In this document: in pieces, positions 33,066 through 43,626 of the stretch
Layout of the letters: every line of letters begins with the position of its first letter
How positions within the stretch are numbered: position 1 is the stretch's first letter
Source: Zygnema cylindricum
Lineage: Eukaryota > Streptophyta > Zygnematophyceae > Zygnematales > Zygnemataceae
Direction of reading: 5' to 3'
NCBI GenBank assembly: GCA_037447655.1
Contig: JBBHKE010001701.1
Span: 1-64,000 of the forward strand
DNA length: 64,000 nt
The notes under the pieces: generated by a model
Seen by the model: only the letters and a program-made list of their open reading frames with translations
Told to the model about the DNA's origin: nothing
Databases searched by the model: none
Made by a program: the position numbers and the translations under genes

Positions 33066-34487
33066 GGTGTGGGAAAAAAAGTCGATATTTTTGAAACAAA
33101 AAGTTAATGCCGGGACGTTCTTATAGGTCGAAAAAGGCGGGAAAATCAGCCGCCAAAGTCTTGCAGCGGGAATTCGGGGTGCGCCAACTTTATTTTGTCG
33201 TTTCTTGAGGTCGTGCAACTCTTGGGGCAATCTCTGCCGTGGATGGATGAGATTTTTGTCTTATTAGGGTAGGGCTTTATGAAAAGGTACGGATTCTGTA
33301 TCCGACGATCTGGGGTCAGCCGAAGCGAGATGTTTCCGTACAGACTCCGAAATTGAAGGATACTAAACCTGATGAAAGTCCGTACAGATTGCTATACAGT
33401 ACGGTACGGCATGTATCGCAGGTTGAGTACTTGAGCTCAATTTTCGTCCGTTCGATGGAAGGTTGAGCTTGGGGCTGGTGGCTGGTTTTCGGCTTCACCG
33501 TGAATCGCTTTTTAGGGTTAAGAGCTATTTGTTTAATTAAAAAAGGCTGCTTTATTAATAATTTTGCTTTTTAATGAATGACGTGGAACGGTGAAAGGTA
33601 TAAACCACAAAAAGTCATAAGCGCATATAAGAAACGAAAACATTACTGTAGTTAATGTTAATAAACTTTCTTCTGCGTTCAGAGGGAGGAAAAAAACGAA
33701 ACCGAATTAATGTTATCAAACCCTAACGGTTTGCGACGATCCGTACTGTATTTTTTTTTTCAGGTAAAAACTGATAACGGCTGTGGTTTTATACAGCTTG
33801 GGAGGTTCCCTCGAGTCCTCTACGGATTTCATCTGGTCTTTCTAAGGAGATTTCCGTACGATCCACGTTTCCGTACCAGTCGCCTGCTATCTCGGACAAC
33901 AGCACTTGTACGTTTTTGTTACTGAAGACAAAATAGTGAGGACAGGTTTCCAAAGTAGTCAGGGTATGTCTCCATGCAAGCGTAGAACTTGGTGAAAGAA
34001 TTTTGTATTCTAGTGAAGATTCTCCGTACTAGTTTTTCGACAGTTCCAATGTCCCAAAACAAAAGTCGTCACTTAAAGTCATTACATATGTAGGCAGAAT
34101 AATGTTTCGTGCCGCGTTTCCTTCTGGAAACGGTTTTGATTTTCACAGTGTAGCGTTGCGTTCGCAGTTGGCGAAGCGCCTCGCGGTGCGCGGCGTCGCT
34201 AATCGAAAAGCAAAGGGGGGGCGACGTGGATCTCTCACAATGCGCGAAACGGAGCTCGGAGGTTCACAGAGCCCGAAAAACGCAAGGTTCAGTATGGTAC
34301 TGTACTTTCGGCAAACAAACCAACCAAGTCCAAACAAAACTATACTCGTGAAAGTCGGCCAATCAATGTAAACATCTTTTGTACCCTGGCCAATAGGCGG
34401 CCAGGATGTTTCACCTTACGTTACAAAATCCTCAATCTACGGCTTAAAGCCCTTCCTACGCTACATGTAAATACGTGGAACTATAAT

Positions 34488-34754
34488 GCATAGTTCAAAA
34501 GTAGGTAAAAGTAGGCCCATACAACATGCCTATTGTATGCAAAACATACAATATGACCTTAAGACCCATATTGTATTCGGACCAATTAAAACATTCGGAC
34601 CAAAATTTTTATTTACACCGTCAGATTCGGACGATCCGACGGTCGATGATCAAAGTAGCGATCTAAGAAGATCACATGAAAAGCCCATAATACAACTTAC
34701 GATAAAGGCGCCGACCAAAGGCCTACCATAAAAACGCCTACTTTTGAACAATGC
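34488..34754. mobile_element. TIR element (MITE-like), 267 bp
   Basis: GCATAGTTCAAAAGTAGG (34488-34505) and CCTACTTTTGAACAATGC (34737-34754) are inverted copies matching at 17 of 18 positions. TATAA occurs just outside both ends and may be the target duplication. The interior has further inverted pieces (AGGCCCATA, CATATTGTAT) and no ORF of note. Confidence 0.65.
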
Positions 34755-36874
34755 TATAAAGGTTCACAAATTTTTTTTTTTTGCTTCATCGTTAGGCCAA
34801 TCGCGCCTCGCCGTCAGAATTTGCAGTCCGTTTGTTCGTCGGTTTCGTCTATCTGGCCAGAAAAATCGTGACTGTTCGTTCGCCTGCGCTTGACGATGAC
34901 AATTGTCGCTGGCTAGTACAAATCCTATCGTCGCATGAATTTCCAATAAACGATCATCCGAAAATATTCGTACAAATCTGCATCGCCGGAATGCATACGA
35001 AACCCTAATCCATGGACTGTCTCCATGCATATGCTCAATCATGCATGTCCACGAATACGACATGACGGCAGATCTAACGGTTGTCCTCTCATTCTCTGGC
35101 ATCAGCGCCGAGCTTGAGGTCTTGCTTCCCGAAAATTCTTAACCCGTAGTTGATTATTTGACCAAATGGTTTATTTTGTTAAGCCGTCTATGTCCTCTCG
35201 ACCCTCTCTAAGTCTCTGTAGCACTCTCTATTGAAACAAGTTTGCAGATTGACTGATGAAAGAATCAATTTGCATGTCCTGTGACAGCTGGCCGGTCTCA
35301 GACTTTTCTATGAAGTGTGGCAGTCTCCACCCTATCGAGCTTTATTTCTCCCTTTTGTTTTATTCCCTCCACATGTAGTTTTTAGTTTTAGCATTGCTGA
35401 CCCTTTTTGTTCCCCCTTTTCTGCCAGGCTTAGCTCGCCAGGCTATGAAAGTAGCACTAGTGCTTGGGGAGGGGAGAGATGGAAATTTTTTAAAAATGCA
35501 ACAACCGAGAATTTGGGAGGTTGACCATAAGAATCAAGGAAGCCGGCATATTGGTTAGAGTGCAATCTGGCTCCCACTCTCCCCTTCCCCTCCCTCTCCT
35601 ACGCCCCTCCCTCTCGGGTTCCAGGTATATGTGTAATACTGCAGAGTTTGCCGAAGTGAATTCATAAAATATCAAACATAAAGCAAATAATACTCTTATT
35701 ATTAACATTTTTTTTCCAACGGACCACTTTCCTTAGCAGATAAATATTTGAAGGCAACAACAGGTACATCTAAAGGGTGAAAAAATCAACCCCCACATAT
35801 TGCGGCATCCATGAATAGATATTGAGAATCAATGCTCTGCAACTTTAACATCCAATTTCCGCCCCAATTTGAGTGTGCGAAAACAATTGAAAACCCCATG
35901 TCTTGTCTCCATATACTTTACGCGTATTAAACCCTAAAAAGCTGTAATGTAAGAACAATACGGTTAACAAAACACAAAATTTCCCATGAATTTTTGTACA
36001 TTTGTAACTGTACTTTGAACAGTAAACAAAAACATAATTTTGCCTAACTGAACATGTGAAAGGCAGTCACTCCACTTCTTATTCTGTACATGATATAAAC
36101 GATACTATAGATTTCAAATTTTTAGTACTGCATATAGTTTTGATGACATGTGAATCGAGGGACCGAAAGGAGACATTTGATGGTCTGATAAAAGCCTTAA
36201 AAATATCGTCGATAAAATTATAATATGAAGAAATCCTTGAAAGATACCCGATATGATAAACCTAGAAACTGGCAATATAACATCACCACACCATCCTTAA
36301 GACCTTTGCTAATCAAAAAAGCCTCCACTAGATTGCCAATTGTTAGGATATCAATAGGAAATTTCTGTACACACTGTGTAAAGCCAAACTTACAGCGATG
36401 ATCTTCACGAGAAAATCACACTGAATAGCACATATTTCTACCAAATGGGGTTTTGTGATGTTATTGTTACGAACTTCGGCAATAAGACTAATGCCCAGGA
36501 CCTCTCAGAGATCGAGAGAGATGCTGATTTTCTTCTCCTTCTCAGCAAAAGTGGGAAAAAAAGTGGGTTTCTCTGAAAACTGGGAAACACTTTAAAGTGA
36601 CAAATCTCTACCGGAAACTCCACGACTTCAGAACAGCCACACATAAATCTCCACAAAACCATCAATATATAATTTCATATATATTTCTATTTAAAATCAG
36701 AGAGGAACATAGAAAAAGCAACAAAAAATTTGGCGCATTTGCCGCTTCATTAACAACTCGTGTAACAGTACAACGTACTTTTCCAAAAAAAACTAAATAC
36801 TTTAAAACTTGCCTGTAAGAACAAAAGCTAACCACTGCAGTTAATCTCGTGTCGATTTTCATCATCATTATCAA

Positions 36875-36933
36875 CGTTATGAAGTTTTTATTGTCCACTG
36901 AAAGCCGAAACAGGCTCATGGAACTTCATAACG
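36875..36933 (-). other. Inverted repeat in the eIF3l 3' untranslated region
   Basis: CGTTATGAAGTT (36875-36886) and AACTTCATAACG (36922-36933) are perfect 12-base inverted copies separated by 35 bases. They lie 9 bases after the eIF3l stop codon and would form a stem-loop in the transcript. Confidence 0.7.
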
Positions 36934-36941
36934 ATGAGTGT

Positions 36942-39900
36942 CTAATCGACTTGGACGCTGTCGAGTTCTGTGACAACTTCCTCAAACTGCAAATAAATAG
37001 GAATTGAAAAAGGAAAAAAGAAGAAAAAAAAAAGGCAAGTTGTTAATTGCAGACACATGTTTTAAACTAAATTAAGTAAAACAGGAAAATAGTGGTTACG
37101 AGGACGGAAAGAGACAGAGAGAGAGGAGGCATTGAAAAAGAACTGATGAACAATACCAACCCTCACCTCAAAAAAACAGGAAAATGAGAAAACAAAAGAG
37201 CTCCAGGACATTTTCTTAACGCGATAAAATATTTAGAAACAAATGTGCCAGACTATGTCCAAACGACAAAAAACACAAACCTGACCCAAAATCTGACTTG
37301 CAAATACTTATAATGACTCCTTATAAAATATATAAAAGACACAGAGACAAAGAGACAGAGAAAGACAGAGAGAGTACACACCATCATATAAAATTAGTCA
37401 CCTCACTTTCAATTGGACTAAATCCCAAGAAACAAATGCTAAAATTAAAGCTGGAAGTATCTAAGAAACCAGACGCAGTCCATCTCATAATTGATATCCT
37501 CAATATCCCCTCTACAAAAGGAAAGGAAGTGTGAATTGCAACAACAGCAACATATGCTCCAAACAACACTTTTCCAAAAGAAACTAAAACCAGTTTCAAC
37601 AAAAAACCAGGCGATAATTCTTTCTTGAGAAATGGTGGCAAGTTTCCTACCTTGGTAACATGCTTCACAAAATAATCTCCATGTCGTCGAACAGGCTTGC
37701 TTTCCGCAATATGAACTATATCCTGATGCCAGTAAATCCACAAAATCGTGATTTAATTCAAATAGAAAATGCACAAAAAACACACATTTTATTCTTATAA
37801 CTACCAAGACACGAGCCTGTGAAAAGGTGTATGCCCAAAAACTAGCAAGCCGAGGAGATGTTGGATATTATTTTTAAAAGATCCTATACCCCATAGTGTA
37901 ATACTTGTTATCGGATGACAATATTCAAAAAGGACGCTGCTGATTCTCCAAATCAATACTTTCTTGATGTTCTCAGCAATTATTAGGTTCCAGAGTCAAA
38001 CCCAATCACGGAAAAAGATGCCCAAAATGACAAACTATTCAAGAAAAAATCAATAATTTTTTTTCGCACAATTATAGAAAAAGCATCTGCATAAATTTGG
38101 TACTTACACCATCTATATAAAAATCAACATCAGCCGTTGAAGAAATTACGCCGTATGCATCCACTGCATGAGTTTTGTGCTTGTATGTCAATAGGGAGGT
38201 TCTGACCCAACCAAACAACCGCAAAAACTGAAGTTCATAAATATGGCAGCTTGACGTATATGTCCCATGGCAAATCGCAGATACGAACTTCTAAACAAGA
38301 GTCAAATCTCTTCACACACCTTAGCGTCACTTCATCCAGCTCCATGAACGATGCCAGCTTCGAAATAGATATGGTAGAATAGAGTTTCAAAAAACTACGA
38401 ATGTTGGGCAAAAGCTGCTGTTGTCGCACTTCACCCAAAAACAGCTTCAACTGTAACCTATAAGCTTCCTGCAATTCATCTTAAACCATCCATCCCAACC
38501 CAAGAACGTAACTAGTAAGTTAACCCAAAATGGAGAAAAACAAACAAAACGGAATTGTTTCATTTGTAACATATCAGATGACCTGGCAAGTTTTAAAGAA
38601 ATATCCTTTCCCATCTATTTCCCAATGACCCCACCTTTTTCACAGACAATAAAGATCCATCGCTTCTGTAAGACCCGAGTGCTTATTCATTGACACTGTT
38701 GTCTACCTTCCTCCTCTCACGGAAACAGGTTTACCTTCCCATGCAACGATTCACCTTACAAAATTTTGCTTAATATCTCCCTCAAAATGTGCTGGCTGTG
38801 CCAGCACTTGTGAGTTCATTAGTATCATGTTATCCTCAAACAACCATCTTGGTTTGTTGAAATTTTAAGAGTTTCCATGTTTTCAGAGATTTAAACATCT
38901 TCCAAGGCTTTTCGGATATTTCAGGTCCAGATTTCTGGGATTTCTGGAGGTTTCGCAGTGCTCCATGTCTTCCAAGCATCGTATCAAACCCCAACTGTTG
39001 AATTCTATATTCGCCGCAACTTGATGAGATAACCTTCTAATGAGCTAACATAACTTTGTCAACCACCTAACTTATTCTCCAATACATAGAAAAAAAGGCA
39101 CCGACTAATCAGACTTTAGTACAACCTTGACATCATAACTGCCTCAAAAACCCAGTCAGGCAACATATTTACAAACTCAAAATGAAGTTCCTACCTGGTT
39201 ATAATTTTCACGAGGCTCGTCATAGTCTGGTGGAGATGGCGAAATGAACTTTGGGCAAGCATAAGAGAAAAGCTCGTCATAGACTGACTCATCTCCCCTC
39301 TGCATTCGTAGCATTTTGTCACCGTTTTTCTCCCTGAGTTGATTATTAACGTTCTCGTCGACTAGCTTTCCTTGGGGACAGAGGGTAAGGCACACGGCCA
39401 ACAAGGCATACATTTGTTCGTTCTTCTTCATTATTTGCTCAAACTGAGGAACACCCTCTAAAGATTGCTTGTGCTTCAATATCTGAGTGAGGACCACATT
39501 GAATGCTTTGATTGATTCCGTGTACCTGATCACAGCATTCAATTCAATTCAAATGAAACCCTGATCATCATTCAATGTTGTTATTACAAAGTCTCTCTAC
39601 TTTTGCCTCCCAAATCCCCTCATCCTCCAAGAAACGGGATTATAATATGATGCCTTTTAAGGCAACGGCTAAAATTTGACACTGCCAACAGTCATAGCTG
39701 ATAACCGAGAACCGACAACCAATAACTGATAAACTGATTACTGACAACTGATAAGTGACACTGCCGACACATAATTGATAACTAACAATTGATAATAGAT
39801 AACTGATAACTGGCAGTGTTGGCCATCAATGATGACTGAATAGATTGTGTGCCCTCCACTCAAGTGCACAATAACATTAACTAGAAAAAAAAAAGCACCC

Positions 39901-41869
39901 AACAGCCACTAAAACCTCTTTATCCAAAACTTTATCCAGTCATTATCTTCTCCAACCATAAGACCTGGCTGCGCAATTTTTTTTCGACCAATAAGAATTT
40001 TGGCTGTCAGAAAAAAAAAAGATACAGATAAACTCTTGAGTAAGTTTGACAACATTCCAGTAACATATTAAAGCCTGCCCATACGGGGCAAAAAAAAAAA
40101 AAAAAAAAGTCATCAAAATTTCATCCCAAAAAAACTCAAAACCGTAGAGTTACAAACGTCAAAAATTTGATTCACCATTGAAGTAAACAACTCGAATTCG
40201 AGTTCGTGGTTTTCTGACCCAATATCGTAAATTAACTTTAATAACATTATTTAGTAAAGTGGCTCATAATGAGCCGCTTGGCAAACCATAATTTAGTGTA
40301 ATTAATACTAAATCCGTGAGGGAGAGGGAGAGGCAGAGGTACACTAACAATCCACTGACTCTAATAGCGATATCAGGTGTACTGCTGCTGTATCTGGCGG
40401 TAAAAATGTGTGAATACATGTAAACTGCTCTAAATTCCAAAAAAAAAATTGGACGCCAAGTCTTTAACGTGTTCGAACCCCAAATTGTCAAAAAAATGGG
40501 AATATGTTAGAAATAATGTTTGAAAAAATGCTGAAAGGTTGAAATGCTCAAAAAATTATTTAAGAAAATATTTGCAAATAGTTTCAAGAAAAGTCTGAAC
40601 AAAAGATAAAAAAAAAGTCTGAAAAAAATCTGATAAAAGATAGAAGAGCAGAAAAGTTGAAAAAAGTTTAAAAACAATGATTGAAAAAATATTTGAAAAA
40701 ACATTTTAAAAAAGATTAAAAAAAGACAAAAGATAAGGAAAAAGGCATACCTTCTGAGCATCATGCTGGCAAAGCCGCAGTAGTACATAGTGGTGACCTG
40801 GCAGCCGATGACACGGTGAAAGATTCCCGGTCTGCTAATATCAATTGGTGCAAGACGTTGGAGAGCCGTGTGATAGTCTCCAAGAAGACAGTGAACTCGC
40901 AAAAGACCGATAACGCTGAAATAACCAAGAACTTTGAGAACATTACTGCCTCCCTCGTGGTCATAGCCTTCAGTGGCGGTAAAATTAGCCTTTCCTTCTG
41001 CTTCATCGTCAAGAATCTGGACGATTTCAGACTTCTCGATAAGGGCCTGGAGATAGTTTAGGACTCCATAGACATTCCAGAACTGCAGAAATCATAAAAA
41101 ACGAGATTCAGAAATCAGCTAATCTGTTAAAGGGTCATCAAATACGCGAATGTGATTGTGATCATGATCATCTCTCAAAAACCGACAATTGCCTTTTTTT
41201 TAGCGCAAATCGATTGAGAGGCAAAATCCTAACCAAAACAACAAGTCATAATAAGTGATAATACCAAATTGCAACTTTCCTCCATCTCAAACAACACATT
41301 AAAAGTGAGACAGACAAGCACAAGGGTCTAAACCAAGGGGAGCTCCGCACCTGATCACTATCCCGGAGAATCACGAGCTCCTCATCTGACCTGCTTTTCA
41401 ATCTCGCCCTAAACTGACAAAAGGACTGAAATTGATAAATGAACTCATCTATCATGTCCCACAGCCACAGGTTTGGCAACTGCATATTCACATTCCCTTG
41501 CAGAATAACCTGAAACAGTTGGCAATAGTTGTCCCAAGACTGACACCGTTGCTCGAGAGACGGTGTGAGTTTTGCATAAAGATGACGGAAATACATTTCC
41601 TTGTAAAGTAAACAGAAAACATGGTCGTTATCCACAAAAGGTGCAATGGCTTCCACGGGCGGCCAGGAGCTATTGGCGAAGAGACGCTCACTGAGTTTAG
41701 GAAAACTGCCCTCATACATCTGATGAATCTCGTATACATTTCGCTCTCTAATATGTCGGTAGAAATACGTGACAAATGTCTTAACTACGTCGGGAACTCC
41801 GACGACATCACTGCCACCATCCTGCTCGTAGGAATCATAGTCTCGGGGGCGACGGTCGTCTCGAGACAT
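36942..41869 (-). CDS. EIF3L: Eukaryotic translation initiation factor 3 subunit L, 7 exons
   Basis: Coding exons are 41351-41869, 40751-41082, 39195-39525, 38320-38468, 38108-38201, 37651-37722 and 36942-36986. All are GT-AG and phase-compatible, giving 513 codons, the usual plant eIF3l length. Exon 1 reads MSRDDRRPRDYDSYEQDG, VPDVVKTFVTYFYRHIRERN and IHQMYEGSFPKLSERLF. Exon 2 has FWNVYGVLNYLQALIEKSE and GYFSVIGLLRVHCLLGDYHT. Exon 3 has YTESIKAFNVVLTQILKHKQ, MYALLAVCLTLCPQG and YDEPRENYNQ. Exons 4-7 make the PCI-domain end: LRTSLLTYKHKTHAVDA, ADVDFYIDGDIVHIAESKPV and EEVVTELDSVQVD. The protein is part of the cytoplasmic eIF3 complex that organises 43S preinitiation on the 40S ribosome. No defect is seen. 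The fifth donor is GTAAGT and the fourth GTGTGT. It is head-to-head with the ExAD-like gene about 1.8 kb away. Confidence 0.95.
39676..39830. repeat. Degenerate AACTGATA repeats in eIF3l intron 3
   Basis: CTGATAACCGA, AACTGATAA and GACAACTGATA words recur, bounded by ACACTGCCAACAG (39680) and its approximate inverse CTGGCAGTGTTGG (about 39811-39823). It lies between exons 3 and 2. It may be a small inverted-repeat insertion. Confidence 0.5.
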
Positions 41870-41980
41870 GGCGTCTCACTCGCTGCAGTTTTGCAGAGGC
41901 TCCAGTTGAGGAGAAGGAATGGGAGAGAGACCGAAAGAGGAAGAAGTTTTGTGAAACCCTGAAACCTAAAACTTAAAACC

Positions 41981-41988
41981 TAGGGTTT
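41981..41988 (-). promoter_or_regulatory. Telobox upstream of eIF3l
   Basis: The minus strand reads AAACCCTA here, 112-119 bases upstream of the eIF3l ATG, with related AAACCT and AACCC words beside it (41953-41980). In plants this word is typical of promoters and leaders of translation-apparatus genes. The sequence is direct; the role is inferred from that association. Confidence 0.6.
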
Positions 41989-42357
41989 GTAACTTCGTGT
42001 TGAACATTCGATATTTCATAATTCCAACATTTTGTTATATGGAGATTTATCATATCGGCATTGATTTCCGATATTACAATTTTTGATGCATTGAAATGGC
42101 ATTCCAGTATTTCAAAATGTTGCATATCGGTCGCTTTATTACATCTCTTCACAGAAACGGACGGCTGCGATATTTCAATGCAACATGACTTGCACCGTCC
42201 ATTAAACGTAATTAGAAGAACCATTCGAACCAACGGCTGAAATTTCTTAATCGAACATGTTTCGTACCTTTCATGTACCGAGATCGATGCAAGAGTGGAC
42301 GGCTGGATTTTTCGATCCGTTAATTTACCGAATTGAAAACAGTACAGTACATCATCG

Positions 42358-42540
42358 CTATTAGTGTTTATGCTTTCGCCACGTAAAACATCTTTTCTCC
42401 GTGCACCATGTCCAATTTTGGATTGAAAACTCGTAAATTACTAAATTGAGAATCTTATGTTGCAATCGCAACCGTCGGATTAGCATCCTCTCCGTGTGCA
42501 CGGAGAAAATATGTTTTAAGTGGCAAAAAAACATTGACAC
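42358..42540. mobile_element. TIR (MITE-like) element, second copy of the family split by E2
   Basis: The left arm (GCTATTAGTGTTTATGC, GCCACGTAAAACAT, TTTTCTCCGTGCACC; 42357-42408) pairs inverted with GTGCACGGAGAAAATATG, TTTTAAGTGGC and AACATTGAC (42496-42537). The middle is AT-rich. It is similar to 13640-13715 plus 27667-27800, and to 49440-49565. Confidence 0.68.
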
Positions 42541-42806
42541 CCTGCACAAACAAAGACGACTGCAACAAAGCCTGGCGTGCGAAAAAGTCGCGCATTTCAT
42601 GTGGGATGTTCGATCTCCAAAATGGTTTTAAATTTTTATTTCAAAGTCTTCAACGATTCAGCCAGGTGAGCCATTCTAACTATTGTGTCTACTTTATAAT
42701 GACTTTCGTACATTTTTGGCGTTTCTTAGTAACAAAAAGTAACAAACGTCATGAGAACTACATTACAGTACAGTAACCGACAGTTTATTTACATCTAATG
42801 TTCTGC

Positions 42807-43083
42807 CACGTGGCAGCTTCTTTCCATTTCTTCCTCGAGTCCTCTAAAGTCCCTTCATTGCTGTCTATTGACATGAGTGCTGGACTTTCACAGACACGTG
42901 GCACGTGGCTTCTTTCCTGAGATCCTGGAAGCCACGTCAGATTTTTCAAGCTCTTCCAGCGACTGCAGACTTCTTTGATTCTCTGCCATGTGTCATTCTA
43001 TTGACTCGTTCCCGCCACATTGGATTTCCGTACCAAAATTGAGCCACGTGTCGCACTTTCTTGCAATTTATTTTCGCCACGTG
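42807..43083. promoter_or_regulatory. G-box cluster upstream of the ExAD-like gene
   Basis: CACGTG at 42807 (within the 14-bp palindrome CTGCCACGTGGCAG), 42895, 42902, 43045 and 43078, with additional ACGT-core words GCCACGTCAG (42931) and TGACGTGGCA (43205). All lie 540-820 bases before the predicted start codon. They fit plant bZIP/bHLH sites. TGACGTGG also resembles the unfolded-protein-response element, which would suit a secretory-pathway gene. Function is inferred. Confidence 0.6.
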
Positions 43084-43322
43084 GCATGTTCTCAGGATCT
43101 TCTCTCCTGCTAATCTTCTTTTAGGGTTCCATCAAATGGCTTCACTAGAAACCCTAATTTCTGCAACATCTCAAGTTTCACATGTCACATTGCTTTAACT
43201 TTTGCTGACGTGGCAATTTGTTGTGGTTTATTCTCTTCCATTCAGTTGGTTTAGCTTTTTTTACTTCTACTTGTGACACATTGTCACCCTCTTAGCTTTG
43301 ATTACTCTCTCACTGCTCCTGT

Positions 43323-43626
43323 GACAAGCCTCCCCCTTCTCTCCCCCTCCTTTCCCCCCTTCTCCTTCCCTTCTCCCTCCCTTCCCCCTCCCTTCTCCTT
43401 CCTTTTCCTCTCCCTTTCCCCTCCCTTCCCCCTCCTTCCCCTCCCTCCCCTCCCTTCCACCTCCCTCCCCTCCTCCCCCCCCCCTCCCTCCCCCCTCCCT
43501 CCCCCTCCCTCCCCCCTCCCTCCCCTCCCTTCCCCCTCCCTCCCCTCCCTTCCCCCTCCCTCCCCTCCCTTCCCCCTCCCTCCCCATTCCCTTCCCCTTC
43601 CCTTCTCCCTCCCTCTCTACCCATCC
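43323..43626 (+). repeat. Polypyrimidine tract (CCCTCC repeats) before the ExAD-like start codon
   Basis: About 300 bases of CTCCC/CCCTTCC, ending at the predicted ATG. The upstream in-frame extension it encodes (Ser/Pro/Leu only) is rejected as protein. It is probably 5' untranslated region or core promoter. The minus strand has many GGGAGGG runs with G-quadruplex potential. Confidence 0.85.

Larger units (their letters stand above)
33066..36941. other. Intergenic DNA between glycosyltransferase and eIF3l
   Basis: Upstream of the glycosyltransferase start there are GTAC-rich words (33290-33420), AAACCCTA-type words (about 33717) and no supported exon. 34488-34754 is a TIR element, annotated separately. 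35560-35620 is a short pyrimidine tract. 36600-36941 is probably the 3' untranslated region of eIF3l. Confidence 0.5.

Noticed and set aside
32706-33230. Longer start (33230) for the glycosyltransferase first exon
   Set aside because: The upstream residues lack any target signal, and the downstream MARLFLSSLVFFF gives a proper signal-anchor as expected for a Golgi enzyme.
34143-34337. Small minus-strand ORF with RDPRRPPFAFRLATPRTARRFA
   Set aside because: Arg/Pro-rich reading through a short GC-rich patch, with no neighbouring splice-linked exons or recognised domain.
43273-43626. N-terminal extension of the ExAD-like ORF to 43273
   Set aside because: It is pure pyrimidine-repeat translation (Ser/Pro/Leu); the first plausible protein start is [10 protein letters not shown] at 43627, before the membrane anchor.
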